Positions 56,812 through 64,000 of a DNA stretch of 64,000 nt are shown here, piece by piece. A model generated the notes under the pieces. The model worked only from the letters and a program-made list of their open reading frames with translations. It was not told the DNA's origin and did not search any database. This DNA is from Heterohyrax brucei. Lineage: Eukaryota; Chordata; Mammalia; Hyracoidea; Procaviidae. The DNA lies in NCBI GenBank assembly GCA_028571685.1, contig CM053164.1:41032501-41096500 (forward strand), written 5' to 3'. The translations under genes were made by a program, and so were the position numbers. Numbering within the stretch: the stretch's first letter is position 1; each line of letters opens with the position of its first letter.

Positions 56812-57312
56812 TGTTATAGATTGAATTGTGTCCACCTAAAATGTGTGTCCACTTGGCTAGACCATAATTCCCAGTATTGTGTGGGTGTGCACCATTTTGT
56901 GATCTGATGTGATTATCCCATGTGTTGTAAATCCTAACCTCTATGACATGAATGAGGCAGAATTAGAGACATTTATGTTAATGAGGCAAGACTCAATATA
57001 TAGGATTGGATTGCATCCTGAGTCAATTTCTTTTGAGAGAATTGAGCAGAGAGGAGAGGAACTTCATACCATCTAGAAAGAAGCACCAAGAACGAGCATG
57101 TTCTTTGTCCTGCACTGAGAAGCTTTTAGACCAAGGGGACATTGATGACAAGGAACTTTCTTCAGAACTGATGGTGCAAGAAAGACTTCACTAGGAGCTG
57201 GCACCCTGAATTTGGACTTCTAGCTTCCTAGACTGTGAGAGAATAAATTTCTCTTTATTAAAATCATTCACTTGTAGTGTTTCTATTATACCAGTACTAA
57301 ACGACTAAGATA
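56812..57312 (+). mobile_element. Solo LTR (MaLR/ERVL-like), sense, in RTE
   Basis: From 'tgttatagattgaattgtgt' to 'aaacgactaagata' (end CA changed to TA). Perfect 5-bp duplication 'tagac' (56807-56811 and 57313-57317). Contains AATAAA at 57243-57248. Confidence 0.92.
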
Positions 57313-57503
57313 TAGACCATATGGTTGTCCAATTCAAAACGGCCATTCTGTCCATTTTAGCTCACTAAGGCCTAGGATATTGATCTTCATACATTCCATT
57401 TCATTTTTTACAACTTTCAGTTTTCCTCGATTCATACTTTGTGCATCCCACGTTCTGATTACTAATGGATGTCTGCAACTCTTTCTTCTTGGTTTAAGTC
57501 ATG

Positions 57504-57953
57504 TATCATTGATTGCATTGTGTCCCTCCAAAGATGTATGGATTGATTTGACTTAGCTATGAGTCCCAATATGGTGCAATTTCTCCCATGTGTTGTGAAT
57601 CCTGTCTCTGTGATATTGGTGGAGATTGGGCAGTGGTTGTGCTGGTGAGGCAGGACTCAAGTTCCCAGCTATGGGATGTAAGGGAGAGAAGTGAGCATGG
57701 AGAGTTGGCAATCTCGTACTACCAAGAAGCAGCACCAAGAGCAGAGCATGTCCTTTGGACCTGGGTTTCCTGTGCCAAGATGTTGTCACTGGATTTGGAT
57801 TCAGCCTACTGGACTGTGACAATTTCTCCTGTTGATTGGACCTATAACTCATGAATGGATTTGTAGCTTACCAGACTGTGTCAATAAAATTTCTCTTCAC
57901 AAAGCCTCCCACTCGAGGTATTTCCATTGGAGCAGCACTAACTGACTAAAACA
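57504..57953 (+). mobile_element. Solo LTR (MaLR/ERVL-like), sense, in RTE
   Basis: From 'tatcattgattgcattgtgt' (TG changed to TA) to 'aactgactaaaaca'. Perfect 5-bp duplication 'tcatg' (57499-57503 and 57954-57958). Only 190 bp of RTE separate it from the LTR to its left, in the same orientation. Confidence 0.9.
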
Positions 57954-58314
57954 TCATGTCACATCAGCAAATGAAGGTCCTGAGAGTATTATTCCACCCA
58001 CATCATTAAGATCAACTCTGCTTTGAGGAGGCAATTCTTCTCCAGTTGTATTTGGAATACCTTCCAACCTGAGGGGCTCTTCTAATACCATATCAGATGA
58101 CGTTCTGTTGCTGTCCATAAGATCTTCCCCGGCCAGTTATTTCAGAAGTAGATCATCAGGTTCTTCTCCCCAGTCTGTCATAGTCTGGAAGCTCCACTGA
58201 AATCTGCCTACCATGGATAACCTGGCCAATATTTGAAATACCGAAGTCACAGCTTCCAGCATCATAGTAACATGCAAGCCACCACAGTGTGACAAGTTGA
58301 CAGATGAGTTGTGG

Positions 58315-58489
58315 CAATAAAGGCTAAATAAAATTATTAATTTTTTATTGATAACAGGAACAACAAATTTGGGCCTGGAAGAAAAGGGAGGACTTTAGCA
58401 GGCAGAGTCAGCAGTTAAATCCCATCTCCTGCTAAAACCTTTTAGCCTCTGCTATCATCGGTGGAACAGTTCCTGTCTGCCAGGTGTGC
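58315..58489. other. Unassigned sequence
   Basis: AT-rich at first; nothing recognised. Confidence 0.4.
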
Positions 58490-58660
58490 TCATGTGAACA
58501 GCCTCCTTTCTTGCTCCCAGAAGCTCTGTGAGGTCAATGAGGGTTTCACTCCTTTACGGCAGAGAAAGCAGACACTTGGTGAGCTTAAGTGATACTGTCA
58601 GGTCCCTCAGCTACTAAGTAGGCCACTGAGGATTCAAGCCCAGGTGCACACTTGCAGACC
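58490..58660 (-). mobile_element. MIR SINE, antisense (weak)
   Basis: 'gagcttaagtgatactgtca' and 'ctactaagtaggccactgag' with 'gattcaagcccaggtgcaca'. Confidence 0.55.
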
Positions 58661-58904
58661 TGAGAACTCACTAGGCAGGGTGGGAAACCCTGGGAAGCCG
58701 GGTGACTAGAGATCACAACCTCAGGGGTCTGCTTCCTTCTCAAGTCTTGCTCAGCCCTTCTAATTACCAGGAGGTATAAGTGCATCCTTTAACACCTCAC
58801 AGACACTCTCCAGTTTCCTTAAAGAAGAACAACAGCAAAACTAGGAGACAGGAGTCAGCTGAGAACCTTGAGCTACTCGTTCGTCAAGTATTCCCTGAAC
58901 TGGA

Positions 58905-59103
58905 TGGAGTCCCAAGATGGTGCAGAGGGCTAAAGAGTCTGGCTCATAACCAAAAGCTTCAGGTCCACTCAGTGGTGCCTTAGAAGAAAGACCAGGAGAT
59001 CCGCTTCTGACAGCTCAGCAATGGAAACCCAGTTGAGCACAGTTCTACTCTGGCACACATGGGTCCACCATGAGTCAGATATAACTCAAAAGCCACTGTT
59101 TTC
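58905..59103 (+). mobile_element. RTE-tailed SINE, long variant
   Basis: 'gagtcccaagatggtgcaga', 'ccaggagatccgcttctgac' and the tail 'gagtcagatataactcaaaa'. Confidence 0.85.
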
Positions 59104-59186
59104 TGTTTTTTCAATTTATTGAGTTAGCCAGGAGAGATGTGAATAGGACAGAACGAGTTCTGCTTTCCTGGAACGAGATATACATA

Positions 59187-59746
59187 CAAGGACTGCCAAT
59201 TAAGTTCACGAATTCATCCTAGAAAAAGTGCTGCGTACGTCATTGCTGAAAATCACTACGGTCACCTTTGAAATATACCCCCGGGGAAGCTATCCACCTG
59301 TACCAGTGCCTAGTCCACCCTTCAAAGCAATTTTGGAATTCTTTTTCTGGAGTGGCCATCAGAGCTGTCATCATTACCCTTGATGTCCTGAATGTCATCA
59401 AAATGTCTTCCTTTCAATAGTTCCTTTATCTTTGGGTAAAAAAAAAAAGTCATTGGGGGCCATATCAGGTGAGTAGGAAGGATGTTCCAACAGTTATTTG
59501 TTCACTGGGCTAGAAACTTTCTCACAGACTACTATACAATTAAGCTTACAAATTTGCCAGCTTGCCACCATGCACAATGACCATTCCAGAAAGAGATCCA
59601 AAATTGCTTTGAAGGGTGGACTAGGTGCTGGCATTGTTATATAGCTTCCCAAGGGGAGTACTTTGAAGGTGACCATAGTGATAGTCAGCAGTGAGGCATG
59701 TAGGACTTAGAACGATTAAATTCACCCATTTAATTGTCATACCTAG
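59187..59746. mobile_element. Mariner-like element with long inverted ends
   Basis: The left part, read on the minus strand, gives a mariner transposase C-terminus (FQNCFEGWTRHWYRW, then GVYFKGD). The right end (59576-59690) carries the same segment in the opposite orientation ('ccaaaattgctttgaagggt' appears in both arms). Ends are 'caaggactgccaattaag' and the reverse complement 'ctaggtatgacaattaaa', bounded by TA on both sides (59185-59186 and 59747-59748). The N-terminal and catalytic regions are missing, so it is dead. Confidence 0.78.
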
Positions 59747-59859
59747 TATGAAAATTGCAGTATTCCTTAGATAGCCTAAGTAATATGAAAGAAATGAAGC
59801 AAGAAGTTGGATAGGGAGGGAGTTGGGTAGAGAAGCTGGTGGTTAGGGTAACCTTTCTT

Positions 59860-59957
59860 GGGGAAGCTCTATCCTGAGGAGGCTCTATCCTGAAGAAGCC
59901 ATATTCTGAGGAGCCAATATTCTGAGAGGCCATAGACTGAAGAAGCCTTCCCTGAGG
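59860..59957. repeat. 18-bp minisatellite, left part
   Basis: About five variant copies of the unit 'ctatcctgaggaggctct'. Continues after the SINE. Confidence 0.88.
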
Positions 59958-60119
59958 AGGAAATCCTGGTGGAGTAGTGGTTAAGTACTATTGCTGCTAA
60001 CTGAAAGACCAGCAGTTCAAATTCACCATGAACTCCTTAGAAATGCTATGGAGCAATTCTACTCTGTTCTGTAGAGTCACTAGGAGTCAGAGCTCACTCA
60101 ACGGCAGCAGGTTTGATTT
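59958..60119 (+). mobile_element. RTE-tailed SINE inside minisatellite
   Basis: 'aaatcctggtggagtagtgg' to 'ggcagcaggtttgatttg'. Complete short variant. Confidence 0.92.
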
Positions 60120-60702
60120 GCATCCTGAGAAGGTCCTATTCTGAAGAGGCACTGTCCTAAGGAGACTCTATCCTGAGAAGTGTCTATTCTCAGGAGGTGC
60201 TATCCTTCACAAGGCTGTACCCTGAGGAGGCCCTATCATGAGGAGGCGACTATACTAAGAAGGCTGTATTCTGAGGAGGCTCTACCCTGAGGATACTCTA
60301 TCCTGAGGAGGCCCTGTCACAAGGAGACACTATCCTGAGAAGGTTCTACCTTGGGGAGACCCTATCCTGAGGAAATTCTATCCTGAGAAGGCTCTTCCCT
60401 GAGGAGATCCTGTCTTGAGAAGACACTATCCTGAGAAGGCCCTATCATGAGAAGCCTCTATCCTGAGGGGACGCTATCCTGAGGAGGCTCTACTCTGAGG
60501 AGGCCCTATCTTGAGGAGGTCCTATCCTGAGAAGGCCCTACCCTGAGGAGGCCCTTTCTTGAGGAGTTCTTTTCCTGAAGAGACTCTATCCTGAGGAGGC
60601 TCTACCCTGAGGATGCCCTAATCTGAAGAGGTCCTATCCCGAGGCGGCACTATCCCACGGAGGTGCTGTCCTGAGGAAGCTCTGTCCTGAGGAAATACTA
60701 CC
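60120..60702. repeat. 18-bp minisatellite, right part
   Basis: About 32 variant copies of the same unit. Substitutions are common but unit length is nearly constant. It holds no long open frame. Confidence 0.93.
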
Positions 60703-61599
60703 AAGCAAAGATCTGAGTGGTGCAGAAAGGGGAGCCCAGCTGTGATCAGCAGCAACTTGCTGAGCCCAGAAAGCAAAAGGAGCCAGCTAGGATTTAATAA
60801 CATTGTCGGCTTTCATTACATTTGTTCTTACAGTATTTTCCACTTTGTATATGATGCAAGTTTGCCATTTATGACAGTGATATAAGTTTCTTTTATAAAT
60901 ATGTGCTTAATTAAAAGAAATGGAAGCCCAGATAAAGGAAGTTATTAAGTAAATAACTTTTCAGGTGGTAAATGAGTATGAGAGAAATCATGAAAGTCTC
61001 AGTCTCCTTCCCTCTTTGTCTCTCTCACACACACACATACAGAGAGAGAGAGAGAGAGAAAGCGGGGTTTGCAAACTCCTCCCCTGCTCTCCTTAGATTT
61101 TGTCTCCTCTTTCTTCCACTGTCAAGTGCTATCATTTCATCCCAGAGAGGTTCTCACTGGTTCCCACCAACATCACTAGTAACAATAGGAGGATCACCTT
61201 GCATTTGAACGTTCCTTTATAACGCCAAAATGCTTTTCTATGTACTGTCTTATTTACCTGAGAAGTAAAAGCCTGTGCTCCTTAAAAAAATAATAAAATA
61301 AAACCCTCGTTATGATTCTGCCTTTGATACACTAAACCAGCCAGCATCCTTAGCCTGTTATTGTGAAAAGGGTGTAGAATTGTTCCCAGATAAGCAGTGA
61401 GCAACCTTCCAGGACAGCCTCTACAGTTCCACAGCCCTTCTCTCCAGGCTCCACCCCAGTGCAAACCCTCTGCTTGGGACAGAACACATTCTTTGCAAGG
61501 TTTCTGTCACCATCCCAGTAAATAAACTCCCCAGATTGTTAAAACTCCCTGTTCCCAGCCTCAATTTAGAAGTCTCTTAAAATTCAGGAAAGGTTGGAA
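60703..61599. other. Unique sequence with microsatellite
   Basis: Apart from 61026-61060 no repeat or gene recognised. Confidence 0.45.
61026..61060. repeat. (CA)n(GA)n microsatellite
   Basis: Short CA run followed by about nine GA units. Confidence 0.9.
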
Positions 61600-62511
61600 A
61601 GGAACTTGTATCCAGAATATATAAAGAACATATACAACTCAACAGTGTGAAGACAAACAACCCATTTAAAAAAAAAATGGGCAGATGATTTGAGTGAATA
61701 TTTCTTCAGAGAAGATATACAAATGACGAACAACCACGTGAAAAGACGCATAGTCATTAGCCATCATGGAAATGCAAGTCAAAACCACGATAAGATAACA
61801 CTACATGCTCACTTAGGGAAAAAAAAACTGCCATCCAGCTGATCCTGACTCATAGAGACCTTTTAAGACAGAGCAGAACTGCCTCACAGGGGTTCCAAGG
61901 CTATAATCTCTACAGAAACAGACTGCATGTATAGCTTTATGGAGTGGCCAGTGAATCTGAACCAGTTAACCTTTTGGTTGGCAGATGAACACTTAACCAC
62001 TGCACCACCAGGGCTCTTTTCACACCCACTAGAATGATTAAAATAAAAATGACAAATAAAAGCAAGTATTGATGAGGATGTGGAGGAACTGGAACCCTCA
62101 TACAGTGCTACTGGGAATGTAAAATGGCGCAGCCATTGTGTAAAATAGTGACACCGTTGTCAAAAAGAGTCAATCACAGAATTATCATGTGACCCAGCAA
62201 TTTCATTCATAGGTATATAGCCAAGAAAAGTGAAAGCATCTATCCAAACAAAAACTTGTACAATTAATGTTGACAGCAGCATTATTAACAGCCAGAAACT
62301 GGAAATGACTCACAAGTCCATCCACATATGAATGGATAAACAAAATGTGGTGTATCCACACAGTGGGAAACTACTGAGCAATAAAAAAAATGAAATATCG
62401 ATACATTTTACAACATGGATGGACCTTGAGAACATAATAATAAGTGAAAGAAGCTAGTTGCAAAAGGCTACACTTTCTGTGATTCCACGCATATGAAGTG
62501 TCTGGAATAGG
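61600..62511 (+). mobile_element. Old L1 (L1M-type) 3' half
   Basis: 'ggcagatgatttgagtgaat', 'gcaagtcaaaaccacgataa', 'gaaccctcatacagtgctac' and 'gacccagcaatttcattcat' are the C-terminal ORF2 region of L1. It is split by a SINE and continues past the LTR at 63036-63250. Confidence 0.88.
61826..62016 (-). mobile_element. RTE-tailed SINE nested in old L1
   Basis: 'aaactgccatccagctgatc' to 'cactgcaccaccagggctc'. Same variant as 47362-47552 ('ggctataatctctacagaaa'). Confidence 0.9.
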
Positions 62512-63030
62512 TGTTTTAGTCACCTAGTGTTGCTCTAACAGAAATACTGTGAGGGGATGGCTTTAACAATGAAAAGTTGATTCTTACACAGTCTGGTAAG
62601 CTACAAGTCCAAATTCAGAATGTCCACTGCAGGGGAAGGCTCTGCCCCTTGTTGGCTCTGGAGGAAAGTCCTTGTGTTGCATCAGTCTTTGTTCAGGGAG
62701 CATCTTGCTGCAGGAACCTCAGGTCTGAAGGTCGCGCTTTTCTCTCAGTGCTGCTTTCTTGATGATGTGAGGTTCCCAACTCTCTGCTTGCTTCCCTTTC
62801 CTTTTCTGTCTTGCAGGATGAAAGGATTAAAGGTGGGGCAAGCCGTACTCCAGGGAAACTCCCTTTACAGTGGAGCACAGAGGTAATCCTATGAAGGGAT
62901 TTATAGCCCCACCATAAATCTTTAATGTACAGAAACTCACAAAATGGAGAACAATCATCAAATATTGGAAATCATGGCCCAGCCACATGGCTACACATAT
63001 TTTGGCGGGGACACAATTCAATCCACGACA
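62512..63030 (-). mobile_element. Solo LTR (MaLR/ERVL-like), antisense, in old L1
   Basis: From 'tgttttagtcacctagtgtt' to 'caattcaatccacgaca'. Perfect 5-bp duplication 'atagg' (62507-62511 and 63031-63035). Confidence 0.93.
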
Positions 63031-63035
63031 ATAGG

Positions 63036-63255
63036 CAAGTCCGTAGAGACAGAATGATTGGTGGCTTTGGCTGGGGGGGAAGAGGACTGGGGAGTGGCTT
63101 CTAGTAGGGTTTTTTTGCGAGTGACAAAAATCTTCTAAAGTTAGACAGTGGTATTGACTATGCAACTTTATGAATAAGCTGAAAAACACTGAATTATATA
63201 CTTAAAGGGGTGAGTTGTATAGTATGTCAGGAATTTATCAGTAAATCTGCTAATA
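63036..63255 (+). mobile_element. Old L1 3' end, continuation
   Basis: 'actgaattatatacttaaag' and 'gggtgagttgtatagtatgt' are the L1M 3'-terminal wording. Confidence 0.8.
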
Positions 63256-64000
63256 AAAACCTTCAAGAGGGATCCAACTTAATGTTGGCATATAGTAGGT
63301 CTGCCATCAATACTGTTAAAGGAACATCTAAGTGCAATTAAATATTTCAAAGCAGCCTCAGATCCGGGTCCTCAGTTTGTGTGTCTTGTAGCTCTGGGGA
63401 CTCTACACACTGACGTTATTCTGCACTGCCAGGCAAGGATAGATCCTGCTGGAGCAAGTCACTGCCCAGTTCTCGGCACCAGGTATGTTTTTGAGTTCCC
63501 AACAGTTGAGCAGGCTTTGCCTGGAGGGAGCGTTTCTTAAATTCCTTGGTATGGCAAGAGGCTGGCCTGGGAGGTGCAGATCTTGCTTCCTGCAGGGGCA
63601 CCTTTTGTGCAGGAAGGAGAAAAATGGGAGAAAGCCTGTCCTTCTGGTCTTAGACACAGTGGGGATGACAAAGGCAATGGGCAGTGAGATAGTCGGATGT
63701 CACAGCCCAAAGGTGGCACTGCTTAGAAACATCCTTGGTGAGCTAGGGTCACGCTTTCCCGAATTCAGTGGGAGCCTGAGAGGGGTTCATGCTTCTAGAA
63801 GCCTGCCTTACGCTCTCAGCATTTCGAGTGTGGTGCAGAGCAAAGGCGCCACAGTGGTAGGGGAGGAGTGCAGACAGAGGGCCCAAGGTAGGTTTTCTGT
63901 TTTCTCTGATTTCCCGTATGCCCCAGGGAGTGGATGCATGAGGGCTGAGAACTCAGTGGCCTGGCAGAGGTCTGGCCAGGATGAAGAGGCCACTAAAGCA
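63256..64000. other. Unique sequence
   Basis: No gene or repeat recognised. Moderate GC. The short frames show no motif. Confidence 0.45.

Larger units (their letters stand above)
53650..58000 (-). pseudogene. RTE ORF (endonuclease/reverse transcriptase), broken
   Basis: Recognisable minus-strand pieces are the region after the RT active site (54254-54042, with LLAES and MEKTKILTTGPVSN), a thumb-side piece (55259-54999, NHNKLWITLQRMGIPEHLI) and further upstream RT sequence (55489-55295, PIPKKDDPMECGNYLTVSLI). The active-site box reads YSDG at 54272-54261 instead of YADD, with a stop codon just before it. The frame is further split by LTRs and a SINE. Endonuclease sequence is expected at about 56000-57450 but has no long open frame. 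The outer limits given are approximate. Confidence 0.75.
53506..58314 (-). mobile_element. Near full-length RTE (BovB-like) LINE, interrupted
   Basis: Remaining pieces are 53506-54403, 55089-56811, 57313-57503 and 57954-58314, about 3.17 kb in total, close to a complete RTE. The 3' end is at the left ('gtaccatcccatcagttctg', shared with the SINEs) and the 5' end at the right ('gacaagttgacagatgagtt'). RTEs encode one protein with an AP endonuclease and a reverse transcriptase and need no poly(A) tail. Three LTRs and one SINE have inserted, so the RTE is the oldest layer here. Confidence 0.9.

Noticed and set aside
1839-61060. CRISPR array among the tandem repeats
   Set aside because: All tandem arrays here are microsatellites or an 18-bp minisatellite without unique spacers, in mammalian DNA.
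29308-63030. Paired LTRs as a complete endogenous retrovirus
   Set aside because: No two LTRs of the same family and orientation flank gag/pol-like sequence. The sense pair at 56812 and 57504 encloses only 190 bp of RTE, and each has its own different duplication.

Overview
This window looks like intergenic or intronic nuclear DNA from a placental mammal, most likely an afrotherian and probably an elephant or close relative. The evidence is the repeat content. There are dozens of tRNA-headed SINEs that share the 3' end of an RTE/BovB-type LINE, several copies of that RTE, several generations of L1, solo LTRs flanked by 5-bp duplications, and old MIR, MER5-like and mariner relics. The elephant assignment rests on my recollection of these repeat families, not on a search. 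I found no convincing host exon, tRNA, rRNA, operon, CRISPR array or prokaryotic feature. The open frames are short and mostly lie in transposon remains or low-complexity sequence.

Left part (1-16.2 kb): unique DNA with scattered SINEs leads into a solo LTR (5634-6346). A three-layer nest follows. An old plus-strand L1 (6520-14855) carries a minus-strand SINE. That SINE carries a structurally complete 6.9-kb L1 on the minus strand (7030-13953) with a 5'UTR, ORF1, ORF2, a long 3'UTR, a poly(A) tail and a 17-bp target-site duplication. Both ORFs are broken. More old L1 sequence follows to 16.16 kb.

Middle part (16.2-53 kb): mostly unique DNA with MIRs and SINEs. Other items are a SINE with a tRNA-Gly-like head (24.7 kb), solo LTRs at 29.3, 37.7, 45.1 and 51.6 kb, a cluster of three SINEs meeting three RTE fragments tail to tail (31.6-33.8 kb), a strong G-quadruplex motif (43.83 kb) and a long (GGGA)n array (52.76-52.91 kb). 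Two CTCF-like motifs (16.43 and 17.63 kb) and a small GC-box cluster (40.22-40.30 kb) are the only host-regulatory candidates.

Right part (53.5-64 kb): a nearly full-length RTE on the minus strand (53506-58314) is split by three solo LTRs and one SINE. Removing them leaves about 3.2 kb. Then come a mariner remnant with long inverted ends (59187-59746), an 18-bp minisatellite split by a SINE (59.86-60.70 kb), and an old L1 3' end split by a SINE and an LTR (61.6-63.25 kb).

The parts relate as parasites and hosts. The SINEs carry the RTE tail and presumably used RTE reverse transcriptase. Some also carry a body resembling the RTE 5' end. Nesting and duplications give a readable order of insertion. 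I did not find a new functional system. The most interesting points are the RTE/SINE relationships, the shared active-site change in two RTE copies, and the palindromic mariner.
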